Source: Sulfitobacter aestuariivivens (GTDB lineage: Bacteria; Pseudomonadota; Alphaproteobacteria; Rhodobacterales; Rhodobacteraceae). From it: a stretch of DNA of 64,000 nt. The position numbers and the translations under genes are program-made. This document shows positions 18,740-27,377 of the stretch, in pieces. The stretch covers positions 1,426,001 through 1,490,000 of the forward strand of contig NZ_JACTAG010000001.1 of the NCBI RefSeq assembly GCF_014763045.1, in the 5' to 3' direction. The notes below the pieces were generated by a model. The model ran no database searches. It was not told the origin of the DNA and was given only the letters and a program-made list of their open reading frames with translations. Every line of letters starts with the position of its first letter. Within the stretch, counting starts at the first letter, position 1.

Positions 18740-18767
18740 GTCGCGGGCTGCAAAGCCGGCCCGCGAC
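18740..18767 (+). repeat. Intercistronic hairpin after the substrate-binding protein gene
   Basis: GTCGCGGG (18740-18747) pairs perfectly with CCCGCGAC (18760-18767), with extra GGC/GCC pairing in the loop region. No T-run follows, so it is unlikely to stop transcription fully. Such hairpins between receptor and permease genes commonly stabilise the receptor mRNA and lower permease expression. Confidence 0.55.
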
Positions 18768-18820
18768 GCTGACAAGACAAACCCGCGCGGTCTGTCTTTG
18801 GTGCGGGGGCACGCAATCTG

Positions 18821-19825
18821 ATGGTTCAATTTCTACGATTTGCGGGCATCCGTGCGGCCCTTGCCTTTGTGACACTCTGCCTTGTGTCGTTCGTCGTGTT
18901 TTCCCTGATGGAACTGGTGCCCGGCGATTGCGCTGAACGCTACCTTGCCTTCAAAAACAGCCAGGGCGCGCAAATTTCCATTGCCGATATCGAAGCCGAA
19001 CGAGTGCGGCTGGGTCTGGACCGGCCATTCTTTGAGCGATGGGTCAAATGGATCTTCAACGCCTTTCAGGGAGAGTTCGGCGATAGCTGCATTCTGCGCC
19101 TGAACATCAACCAGCTGTTGGGTCAGAAGGTCTGGTTGAGCATCGGCATCTGCCTCGGCTCCCTTTTTCTGGCCTATGCCATCGCGATTCCGGTGGGTAT
19201 TGTTGCCGCCACATCGCGCAATCCGTTTCTGAACAACGGCCTGCGTCTGGTCAGCTACCTTGGCCTTGCCTTGCCGAACTTTCTGCTGGCGCTGATGATC
19301 ATGCTGTTTGCGACGGTCATGTTTGGCAACAGCCTGACGGGCCTCTTTTCTCCCGAATACCGCGACGCGCCTTGGGATGCGGCCAAGATCAAGGATTTCT
19401 TGGGTCACGTCTGGCTGCCCGTGTTCATTCTTGGCTGGTCTGCCACGGCCTTTGCCATCCAGACGGTGCGTGCCCTGATGTCGGACGAGATCAGCAAGCT
19501 TTACGTCACGGCGGCTTCGGCCCGCGGTGTCACCGGGCGCAGGCTGCTGATGCGATACCCTGCGCGTCATGCGCTTAGCCCAATCATCAACTCGCTCGGC
19601 TTCGATCTGAACCGCATCTTTAACGAATTGCCCATCGTCGCCCTGATCCTGACCCTGACCGAAGCAGGCTCGCTTCTGATCGAGGCGCTGGCCCGTTCGA
19701 ACGACCAGCAGTTAGCCGGAGCAATCATCTTTTTCCTCACGGGAAGCATCATCGCCATCAACTTCATCACCGATATCGCGTTGGCCATCTTCGATCCGCG
19801 CATTCGCCGCAGCATATTGGGATAA
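18821..19825 (+). CDS. ABC transporter permease, DppB type
   Basis: A 334-residue inner-membrane permease. An N-terminal helix (AFVTLCLVSFVVFSLMELVP) is followed by a periplasmic domain and five further helices. The EAA-like coupling loop is visible in the C-terminal half (YVTAASARGVTGRRLLMRYP). Typical DppB proteins continue with the NxLGFD region seen here as IINSLGFDLNRIF. It forms a heterodimer with the DppC-like protein encoded 5 bp downstream. No strong ribosome binding site immediately precedes ATG. Confidence 0.9.
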   Translation: MVQFLRFAGIRAALAFVTLCLVSFVVFSLMELVPGDCAERYLAFKNSQGAQISIADIEAERVRLGLDRPFFERWVKWIFNAFQGEFGDSCILRLNINQLLGQKVWLSIGICLGSLFLAYAIAIPVGIVAATSRNPFLNNGLRLVSYLGLALPNFLLALMIMLFATVMFGNSLTGLFSPEYRDAPWDAAKIKDFLGHVWLPVFILGWSATAFAIQTVRALMSDEISKLYVTAASARGVTGRRLLMRYPARHALSPIINSLGFDLNRIFNELPIVALILTLTEAGSLLIEALARSNDQQLAGAIIFFLTGSIIAINFITDIALAIFDPRIRRSILG

Positions 19826-19830
19826 CAGAA

Positions 19831-20973
19831 ATGACTGAAGCCAACATCTACGATGCCGCAGTGGATCAATCCGCCAAAGATGCCTATTTCACCGCCTCCC
19901 AAGGGCAATTGATCTGGACCCGGTTCAAAAAACAGAAGGCCGCGATGGTCGGCGCATGGGTGCTGGTGGCCTTGATCCTGTCGGGCCTCTTTGCGCCTTT
20001 CCTGACGCCCTATGACCCCACCATCGCAGGCCGCGACAAAGACTATCTGAACGGCGCGCCCACCATCCCGCAGTTCTGCGACGACAACGGCTGCTCATTC
20101 CGCCCCTTCGTCTACGCGCTTGAGCGCGAACGCTCTGCCGCGACGAACTTCAGGTGGGTCACCACGATCAACACTGATGAACGCAAGTATGTGCAGTTCT
20201 TTGTCGAAGGCTCTGAGTACACGTTGTTTTTCATGACCTTCGACACGCATCTTTTTGGCATCGAAGACGGATACGTCCACCTCTTTGGAACAGACTCGAC
20301 CGGCAAAGACATTTTCTCGCGGACGTTTCACGCCATCAATACGTCGCTGGCGGTCGGCACCATCGGCGTTCTGATCGCCTTTGTGCTCGCACTTGTCATT
20401 GGCGGGATATCGGGTTTTTACGGCGGCTGGGTGGATAGCATCATCCAGATGGTGACGGACGCGGTGCGCACCATCCCCGCCATCCCCCTGTTCATGGCGT
20501 TGGCGGCGTTCATCCCCGACACTTGGAGCGCGGAAGAGAGGTTTTTCTTTATCTCGATCATCCTCGGCTTCATCGGCTGGCCGACACTGGCGCGACGTGT
20601 GCGGACGCATCTGTTGACCGAACGCAATCAGGAATACGTGCTGGCAGCCCAGCTGTGCGGCGCGTCCTCGGGCCATGTGATCCGCAAGCACCTGCTGCCC
20701 AGCTTCACCAGCTATATCATCGTCGATCTGGTGATTTCCTTTCCCTACATGGTGCTCTCTGAGACCGCGCTCAGCTTTATCGGGCTGGGGCTCAAAGACC
20801 CTGTAAACTCGCTTGGCGTGATGCTTCAGAATGTCACCAGCGCGGATGTCCTGCTGAACTACCAATGGTATTTCATCCCCGTCATTTTCTTCATCATCCT
20901 CGTGATGGCCTTCGTTTTTGTCGGTGACGGTCTGCGTGACGCGGCAGACCCCTACGGAGACACCAAGAAATGA
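19831..20973 (+). CDS. ABC transporter permease, DppC type
   Basis: A 380-residue permease. The N-terminus has the usual OppC/DppC cytoplasmic stretch and first helix (AMVGAWVLVALILSGLFAPF). An insertion of about 100 residues follows before the family motif HLFGTDSTGKDIFSR, making this longer than the common 300 residues. The coupling loop reads YVLAAQLCGASSGHVIRKHL. The stop overlaps the next ATG by four bases (ATGA), indicating translational coupling with the ATPase gene. Confidence 0.9.
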   Translation: MTEANIYDAAVDQSAKDAYFTASQGQLIWTRFKKQKAAMVGAWVLVALILSGLFAPFLTPYDPTIAGRDKDYLNGAPTIPQFCDDNGCSFRPFVYALERERSAATNFRWVTTINTDERKYVQFFVEGSEYTLFFMTFDTHLFGIEDGYVHLFGTDSTGKDIFSRTFHAINTSLAVGTIGVLIAFVLALVIGGISGFYGGWVDSIIQMVTDAVRTIPAIPLFMALAAFIPDTWSAEERFFFISIILGFIGWPTLARRVRTHLLTERNQEYVLAAQLCGASSGHVIRKHLLPSFTSYIIVDLVISFPYMVLSETALSFIGLGLKDPVNSLGVMLQNVTSADVLLNYQWYFIPVIFFIILVMAFVFVGDGLRDAADPYGDTKK

Positions 20974-21971
20974 GCCGCCTGATCGATGTCGAGAACCTGA
21001 CCCTGCAATTCGATACCGACGAAGGCCGCATCACGGCGGTCGACAATGTATCGTTCAGTCTCGAGGCGGGCGAAGTCATGGGGCTGGTCGGTGAAAGCGG
21101 ATCGGGCAAATCCGTGACGGCAAAATCGCTAATGAAGCTGAACCCGCGCAACGCCATCTACGGCCCCGACACCAAGATCACCTTGCATCTGGAAGACGGA
21201 CCCGTTGACGTGATGTCCCTGCAAACCGACGCTGAAATGAAGATCGTGCGGGGCGGGTCGATTTCTCTGATTTTTCAGGAACCAATGGCCAGTTTCGCCC
21301 CCGCCATCTCCATTGGCGACCAGATGGTCGAACAACTGATGATCCACACGGATTTCTCCAAGGCGCAGTCCAGGGAGCTGTCTGTCGAAATGCTCGACCG
21401 GGTCGGCATCTCCGATCCCGGCACGCGGTTCGGCCAATACGCCTTTGAACTGTCTGGCGGCATGCGCCAGCGTGCGATGATCGCCATGGCGCTGTCGACC
21501 AAGCCAAAACTGCTGATCGCTGATGAACCGACCACCGCGCTTGACGTGACCATTCAGGCGCAGGTGATTGATCTCATGAAAGACCTCGTGACCGAGTTCG
21601 GCATGGGGATCATTTTCATCACCCATGATCTGGGTGTGATTGCCCAGACCGCCGACAAGGTCGCGGTGATGTATCTGGGCAAGCTGGTCGAACAGGGCAG
21701 CGTCCGCGATGTGATCCGCCGCCCGGCGCATCCCTACACGCGCGGCCTACTGGCGGCCTTGCCTACGCTGGACGACATCGACGCCCCCCTGACACCGATC
21801 CCCGGCGACATCCCATCACCCTTGGAACGGCCCTCAGGCTGTGTCTATCACACCCGCTGCCAGGAGGTTATCGGCGCGCGCTGTTCTGTCGAGGCACCGC
21901 AGTTCATGACAGTCGATACGAACCACGCCGCGGCCTGTCATATCCATGATGCAAATGAGGGTGCCGCATGA
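20970..21971 (+). CDS. ABC transporter ATP-binding protein, DppD type
   Basis: A 333-residue cytoplasmic ATPase. Walker A GESGSGKS is at about residue 35, the signature LSGGMRQRAMIAMAL and Walker B LLIADEPTTALD follow, and the C-terminal oligopeptide-transporter extension (HPYTRGLLAALPTL, SGCVYHTRCQ) is complete. Extension cysteines are present as in OppD/DppD. Overlaps neighbours by four bases at both ends, so the transporter genes are tightly coupled. Confidence 0.93.
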   Translation: MSRLIDVENLTLQFDTDEGRITAVDNVSFSLEAGEVMGLVGESGSGKSVTAKSLMKLNPRNAIYGPDTKITLHLEDGPVDVMSLQTDAEMKIVRGGSISLIFQEPMASFAPAISIGDQMVEQLMIHTDFSKAQSRELSVEMLDRVGISDPGTRFGQYAFELSGGMRQRAMIAMALSTKPKLLIADEPTTALDVTIQAQVIDLMKDLVTEFGMGIIFITHDLGVIAQTADKVAVMYLGKLVEQGSVRDVIRRPAHPYTRGLLAALPTLDDIDAPLTPIPGDIPSPLERPSGCVYHTRCQEVIGARCSVEAPQFMTVDTNHAAACHIHDANEGAA

Positions 21972-22972
21972 GCCAGCCTACCTTGATAAGCGCGCAGGGC
22001 CTGTCGGTCCATTATGCGCTGCGCGGCGGCCTCATTGGCCCCAAACCTTATGTGGGTGCCGTCGAGAACGTCGATATCGAGATCGCGGCAGGCAGTTTTT
22101 TCGGCCTGGTCGGCGAATCCGGTTCGGGCAAGACCACGCTGGGCCGTGCCATGCTGCGCGCGGCGCCGATCAGCAGGGGCGATGTGCATTTTGATGATGG
22201 TGAGGTGTCTTATTCCCTCAAGGACTTGGGCAAACAGGACCTCAAAGACTACCGCAAACGCGCCCAGCTGATCTTTCAGGACCCCTATGCGGCGCTCAGC
22301 CCCCGGATGACCGTGCGCGACATCATTGCAGAACCTCTCGAAGTGATGGGTCTGACCAGTTCACGTACTGAGACGGACGAACGCGTGCGCGAAATCGCCG
22401 CCAAATGCCGTCTGAACGTCGAGCACCTGCGCCGATTCCCACACGCTTTTTCAGGCGGACAGCGCCAGCGCATCTCGATCGCGCGCGCGCTGGTGTCGGG
22501 CCCGAAATTCATTGTGGCCGACGAAAGCGTGGCGGCCCTTGATGTGTCTATCCAGGCCGACGTTCTGAACCTGCTCAAGGCAATCCAGGAAGACATGGGG
22601 CTGACGTTTCTGTTCATCAGTCACGATCTCAGCGTGGTGGCGCATGTCTGTGACCATGTTGCCGTGATGTATCTGGGCCGAATCGTCGAAACCGCCCCGA
22701 CCCGCACGCTCTTCTCGACCCCACGCCATCCCTATACGACTGCCCTGTTGTCGGCGATCCCATCGCTCGACCCCGATGACCGTGGCAAGGTTCAAAAGCT
22801 CGAAGGCGAAATCCCATCGCCCACCAACCCACCGCCGGGCTGCAAATTTCAAACCCGGTGCCCCCACGCAATCGATCTGTGCCGCACTCAGGAACCATCG
22901 CTTGAACATGCAGGAACAGAGCATCGCGTTGCATGCCACCGGTGGCAGGAAGTCGGTGGCGAGGCCAACTAG
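21968..22972 (+). CDS. ABC transporter ATP-binding protein, DppF type
   Basis: A 334-residue ATPase partner of the DppD-like protein. Walker A GESGSGKTT, signature FSGGQRQRISIARAL and the C-terminal HPYTTALLSAIPSL and GCKFQTRCPHA blocks are all present. Walker B reads FIVADESVAALD, with Ser replacing the usual Pro after the catalytic Glu; the Glu itself is retained, so activity is expected. Last gene of the transporter operon; no clear terminator follows. Confidence 0.93.
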   Translation: MSQPTLISAQGLSVHYALRGGLIGPKPYVGAVENVDIEIAAGSFFGLVGESGSGKTTLGRAMLRAAPISRGDVHFDDGEVSYSLKDLGKQDLKDYRKRAQLIFQDPYAALSPRMTVRDIIAEPLEVMGLTSSRTETDERVREIAAKCRLNVEHLRRFPHAFSGGQRQRISIARALVSGPKFIVADESVAALDVSIQADVLNLLKAIQEDMGLTFLFISHDLSVVAHVCDHVAVMYLGRIVETAPTRTLFSTPRHPYTTALLSAIPSLDPDDRGKVQKLEGEIPSPTNPPPGCKFQTRCPHAIDLCRTQEPSLEHAGTEHRVACHRWQEVGGEAN

Positions 22973-23467
22973 CGTATCGCAGGCTCGAAGAAGAGAAAAA
23001 GGGCTCAGAGCTGTCTTCGGAGCGCGTGCAACATCAAAACCCATAAGATCTGGTCGACCATCCCGATCAGAGAATTAGCCAGCAATGCAAACCGGTGCAG
23101 CTCAGTCGATCCGCATAGTATTTCAAATCAGTCGGCATCGACGCAGACAAGCCTGCGCTGAATGTCGCGTTCCTCGTTAATTATGAACATTTCCTGCACC
23201 ACAAATTTGGGCGTCAAAGGAAGTGTCCCGTGAGTCCGTAAAAATCCAACGTCCGCAATTGTCGCTCATCCACAAATCGGATGTTTCGGCGCCCCATCGG
23301 TTCACACCGGCCGCAACGATGGCATAGTTTGAGCCCCAGATCGACACGTTGGATCGCGACGACGTGATCGTGCCTAAGCCCCTGATCGCACAGGCTTCTA
23401 ATTGATTATTTCAATTTTTTACGACCACTTAACGTCCAACAAAAAATCCCCCAAAACGGGTCTGGTC
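22973..23467. other. Gene-free stretch between transporter operon and phytochrome gene
   Basis: A 495-bp interval between convergent units. No ORF with a credible start or family resemblance is seen. A 19-codon open stretch ending at about 23405 (LDRDDVIVPKPLIAQASN) could be the tail of a lost gene but is too short to identify. Just beyond the phytochrome stop, on its strand, a weak CCC/GGG hairpin is followed by a T-run (about 23443-23465), which may serve as its terminator. Confidence 0.4.
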
Positions 23468-26050
23468 CTACTTTCTGATATGGTCTTGGATGCATTTGGA
23501 AAGGGTGCCGTCATCAATCGGCTTGGTCAGGATCGGCGTGCTACGCAACTCGACGGGAAGTTCGACCTGTGATCCGTAGCCGGTCGCAAATGCGAAGGGG
23601 ATTCCGCGTTTTTTAAGCAACAACGCAATCTCGAAGGAAACGGTGCCGCGTAGATTCATGTCAAGAACAGCAAAGTCATAGTCGGTTTTCTGAGCCAATG
23701 CCAAACCTTGTGAAAGCGACGAGGCGGTCTCGACTGTCTCAGCCCCCAGGCGCGATATGCTTTCGACCATGTCCATCGCAAGCACGACGTTGTCTTCGAC
23801 CAAAAGAATGGATTTACCGCTTGCTGCTCTGTCTATGGTGGCCACTGTTCCCACAAGTTTTGAGGATGTTTCCTCATGAAGTTCGACCAGTACGTCAGAA
23901 GGCAGTCCAAAGGAAAACTTCAGGCCCGCCTCATCGAACTCAAGCTGCGCGTCGCCGTCCATCTCATAGGGAATAGCCTTTTCGATAAGTGATCGACCAA
24001 AGCCGTGCCGCGTGGGCTCCGCGACCCTGGGGCCATTGATTTCCTGCCAGTTGAACCGAAGTCGATCACCCTCCAGCGACCACTTCGCACGCACCACGCC
24101 GTCATCAACTGACAAGGCGCCATACTTTACGGCATTTGACACAACTTCATGGAGGACCAGCGCAATGATGGGTGCTACGTCGGCGCGCAACCCAACCAAG
24201 GGTCCCGCCAGCAATACCTGTGAGTTATCGGCGCTGAGGTACGGGGCGAGCTCTGTTTTCAGGATGCCGCGCAGTGATACGCCCTTCATGGTGTTTGACA
24301 CCGCGAGGTCGTGCGCTGCCGCGAGCGCCGCGATGCGCTGCTCAAGGGCCAGCGCGTAGCTTTCAAGCGATGCGGACGACGCCTTGGCCTGGCGCGACAG
24401 GGACCGGATCAGGGCGAGGATATTTTTGACGCGATGGTTAAGCTCCGCAATCATCAAATCCTGTTGCCGCTGATGGGTGACAAGATCCTTGTGGCGCATT
24501 AACTGCAGGCGTTCACCCTTGGCAGAGATCTGCGTCAGCAGGATTTGCACCTCCTGTGCCGCCGCCAGATCTGGCTCTTCCCACGGGTCGCTGGTGCCTC
24601 TGTGCTCTTCGACATAGGCATCGAAGGACCCACGCGGTGTAATTCGGGGGCCAAGAGGACCCGGCTCCATGGTCTTTTCCGGTTTTCCGGCCCAATCCAC
24701 ACTTCTGATCTTTTCGTCCCGGAAGAAGAACAGCTGCAACGGATAGGCGGCCGTCGCCCGCACCAGCAGTGCGCCCGCCGAATGCCCCAAATCCTCGCCG
24801 TTGATTAGGTTACACTGCGCAAGGTTAGACCAGGCGTTTACAACGTCTTCGTTGTCGATGTCGTGTTTGCTGATCGCATTGATGGCGTCGTCAGACGGGG
24901 TGCTGCCATGTGTGAGTGTCTTGCCGTCATACTTGATCGCAAGACCGTCGCAAGCGATCACGCTCATCAGGATTGGCGCGAGATTTGGGAACGAATTCAA
25001 CAGGTCGGTTGTCGCATCGGTCTCGGCCACAATCCGCTTACTTGCATCGGCAGCTTGATGGCGTCGCATCGATTTCTCGAGATCGATCCGTTGCTTGATC
25101 AGTAGCGAGATAATCAGACCGAACAATTCGGCTGCGATGCGAATGTCCGAAGAAACGATCTTTGGGCTTTCATGATGGCACGAGAACATCCCCCACAGCC
25201 GCCCCTCAACGACAAGACCGATCGTCATGGTTGCGGCCACGCCCATATTACTGAGGTACTCGACATGAATGGGTGAAATGCCGCGCAAATGGGCAAGAGA
25301 AATATCAAGCGGTGCGGCGTCTTTTTCATGAGAAAGGATCGCAATGGGCGTCTGGTTCACATCGACCAGCATCCGTACCGGGCACTTGACCTGCAGGGCG
25401 CGCGCTTGTTCGGGGACATCCCATGCTGGATAGCGCAGCCCCAGAAAGCTGGTGACATCTGGGCCGCGGCTCTCTGCCACGATCTGCCCGTCGCCGTTTG
25501 GCTCATACCGGTACGCCATGACACGGTCGAAACCGGTGAGTGCTGCCAATCCGACCACACACCTGTCCAATAACTTTGGAATGTCCTGGTTGGGATCTGT
25601 CGCCGCCAGGTATTTTTGCATCTCGTCGATGGCGGACTGTCCCGACCTGGGGTCATGGTCTTTCGCAGGTTCCAGCTCAACGACCGCCATGTGCTCAGGA
25701 TTGACATGCAGGTAAACTTCGAACGATCCCTGATCAATCGTATACAAACCGGCCCTTTGCCGCTGCTTCTTGATTGTGGACATGCTGGCGAGATTACGCA
25801 GATCGTGGACAAGTTGATGGCCAAGAATCTGTTTAAAGCTGTTCCCCAAAATGCCCTTGGGATCGGTATTCAGGTACTCTGTCGTGTTCTCGCTGCAATG
25901 GCTTATCGTCGATAGATTGGCTGGCCCGGCAAGAAGCACGCCAAAGGGCTGGATGCGACCCGGCGTATGGATCGGTTCAAGATCGCATGTGTTGAGATCA
26001 AAGTAGGTATCAGAATGGTTGGGAAAGTCTTCCATCAGAAGTGTATGCAC
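23468..26050 (-). CDS. bphP: Bacteriophytochrome hybrid sensor: PAS-GAF-PHY, HWE-type histidine kinase, receiver
   Basis: An 860-residue red/far-red photoreceptor kinase. Domains: PAS 18-125 with the biliverdin-attachment C22 in NTCDLEPIHTPGRIQPFG; GAF about 150-320 with the PAWDVPEQAR motif (D211) and conserved H262; PHY 330-510 with the tongue PRGSF at 472-476; HWE/HisKA_2 kinase with H539 in ELNHRVKNILAL and N-box HEVVSNAVKYGAL at 634-646; receiver 745-858 with D797 and K843. All key residues are present, so it should be functional. Start is uncertain between GTG 26050 and ATG 26035; neither has a strong ribosome binding site. No haem oxygenase gene is adjacent, so biliverdin must come from elsewhere. 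Confidence 0.93.
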   Translation of the reverse strand: MHTLLMEDFPNHSDTYFDLNTCDLEPIHTPGRIQPFGVLLAGPANLSTISHCSENTTEYLNTDPKGILGNSFKQILGHQLVHDLRNLASMSTIKKQRQRAGLYTIDQGSFEVYLHVNPEHMAVVELEPAKDHDPRSGQSAIDEMQKYLAATDPNQDIPKLLDRCVVGLAALTGFDRVMAYRYEPNGDGQIVAESRGPDVTSFLGLRYPAWDVPEQARALQVKCPVRMLVDVNQTPIAILSHEKDAAPLDISLAHLRGISPIHVEYLSNMGVAATMTIGLVVEGRLWGMFSCHHESPKIVSSDIRIAAELFGLIISLLIKQRIDLEKSMRRHQAADASKRIVAETDATTDLLNSFPNLAPILMSVIACDGLAIKYDGKTLTHGSTPSDDAINAISKHDIDNEDVVNAWSNLAQCNLINGEDLGHSAGALLVRATAAYPLQLFFFRDEKIRSVDWAGKPEKTMEPGPLGPRITPRGSFDAYVEEHRGTSDPWEEPDLAAAQEVQILLTQISAKGERLQLMRHKDLVTHQRQQDLMIAELNHRVKNILALIRSLSRQAKASSASLESYALALEQRIAALAAAHDLAVSNTMKGVSLRGILKTELAPYLSADNSQVLLAGPLVGLRADVAPIIALVLHEVVSNAVKYGALSVDDGVVRAKWSLEGDRLRFNWQEINGPRVAEPTRHGFGRSLIEKAIPYEMDGDAQLEFDEAGLKFSFGLPSDVLVELHEETSSKLVGTVATIDRAASGKSILLVEDNVVLAMDMVESISRLGAETVETASSLSQGLALAQKTDYDFAVLDMNLRGTVSFEIALLLKKRGIPFAFATGYGSQVELPVELRSTPILTKPIDDGTLSKCIQDHIRK

Positions 26051-26273
26051 CAGCTCAGTCTACTGTGTATCGAACGCGAGAGCCTGAGCAGACTACTCCC
26101 ATTGGGCGATAACGGGCCAGTGTTTGAACCAAAAAAATCTGCAAGCATCCGGTTTGCAGGCGCACCCGTGCGCTATTATCGACGGGCAATGGACACGCGT
26201 CATTAACCTATGACATGTTTTTAGTCTTACTTCGCAATTTTACTCGACGTAACACAGGTCGCGCGGCCAGTTC

Positions 26274-26726
26274 TTAGTCCCCGGCAACAGCATGGATTGC
26301 TTCCAGTAATTGTGCAGGTTCATAAGGTTTTGCAAGTGAGACGGCATTCACCCCTTCGGGCATACCTCTGACAATACTGGACAGGATCACGACCCCCGGT
26401 TTCCGTGCATTTTTGGCAACAATGTTTTGGCTGATTTCCACAACGGTATGTTGAAGCATATGCACATCAATAATGATGCAATCAGGTGGGTTTGCGTCCT
26501 TCTTCTCCAAGGCCGAATAAAGCGAAAATTCGTCCCTGTAGGTCGACACGTCGATGTTCCAAGACTGCAAGATTGCAGCGATCGAACGGCAAGTATGCAT
26601 TTCCTTGGCAACCACAGCGACACACTTTACTGCGGCTTGATCTCTTGTTGACTTGGCGATGGAACCGCTCTTCTCTTGTATTTCCAGACAAGGCCACAAG
26701 GCCTCTGGATCACGGTACAACGCCAC
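26274..26726 (-). CDS. Stand-alone response-regulator receiver-like protein
   Basis: A 150-residue protein with an N-terminal extension of about 30 residues and a single receiver-like domain. The phospho-acceptor Asp is probably in CIIIDVHM, the Thr/Ser switch strand is GVVILSSI, and the Lys is in SLAKPYEP. The acidic pair normally found after beta-1 is replaced (CVAVVAKEM), so phosphorylation may be weak or absent. There is no output domain. Lying between a phytochrome kinase and a FixJ-like regulator, it may shuttle phosphate or act as a sink. Start is a GTG without a strong ribosome binding site, so the N-terminus is uncertain. Confidence 0.7.
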   Translation of the reverse strand: MALYRDPEALWPCLEIQEKSGSIAKSTRDQAAVKCVAVVAKEMHTCRSIAAILQSWNIDVSTYRDEFSLYSALEKKDANPPDCIIIDVHMLQHTVVEISQNIVAKNARKPGVVILSSIVRGMPEGVNAVSLAKPYEPAQLLEAIHAVAGD

Positions 26727-26771
26727 GTAGCCCGTTCATATAAGTGAAGAATGCTTAGATGGCAGAGGCAG

Positions 26772-27377
26772 TTAGCCAGACGCTTGCTTGAGCCTGATAA
26801 GGTCTGCCAACCGATCTGCGCCCAGTTTTTCCCGCAACTTCTTGCGATGCACATCGACCGTTCTTGGGCTGATTTCAAGTTCACGCCCGATCGTTTTGTT
26901 TGTCTCACCCAAGACAACCAGTTCGAACACCTCGCGTTCGCGTTTGGTCAGCCGGTCAAGTCTTTCGTTTGCGGCGTCTCGGGTCATGCTGTTAGGGCCC
27001 GAAAACGGCCTGTACCGCAGCGAAAATTCGATGGATTCGGTCAGTTCGCCTTGCGTAAATGGCTTCTCGATCATGTCCGCAGCACCCGCCCTGATCGCTT
27101 TGACCGCCATCGGGATATCACCGTGCGCTGTGATGAAAACAATCGGGATAGAGATATCCCGATCAGACAGCTCTTTTTGAAGCTCAAGACCGCTGATGCC
27201 AGGCATACGGACATCCAGAACCAGACAGTCAATCCGGTCCAGGTCCGCCTCCTCCAGAAAGTGTTCTCCGGAAGGGTGCTGAGATGTTGCGTAACCGAGT
27301 GCTGAAAGCAGCACGGATGTCGACGCCAGCACGGATCTATCGTCATCGACGATTGCCACACATTTTCTAGTGCTCAT
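26772..27377 (-). CDS. FixJ/NarL-type response regulator (receiver + LuxR HTH)
   Basis: A 201-residue regulator. The receiver spans 1-120 with VAIVDDDRSV (acidic pair), phospho-Asp in CLVLDVRMPG, Thr in VFITAHGD and Lys in MIEKPFT. The LuxR-type HTH spans 140-200 (LTKREREVFELVVLGETNKT, then LEISPRTVDVHRKKLREKLG). This is the FixJ/TodT pattern. An ORF extension runs to 27596, but ATG 27377 is clearly the start: it overlaps the kinase stop by 11 bases and begins the receiver immediately. It is the natural partner of the FixL-like phytochrome kinase encoded directly upstream, which is now interrupted. Confidence 0.92.
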   Translation of the reverse strand: MSTRKCVAIVDDDRSVLASTSVLLSALGYATSQHPSGEHFLEEADLDRIDCLVLDVRMPGISGLELQKELSDRDISIPIVFITAHGDIPMAVKAIRAGAADMIEKPFTQGELTESIEFSLRYRPFSGPNSMTRDAANERLDRLTKREREVFELVVLGETNKTIGRELEISPRTVDVHRKKLREKLGADRLADLIRLKQASG

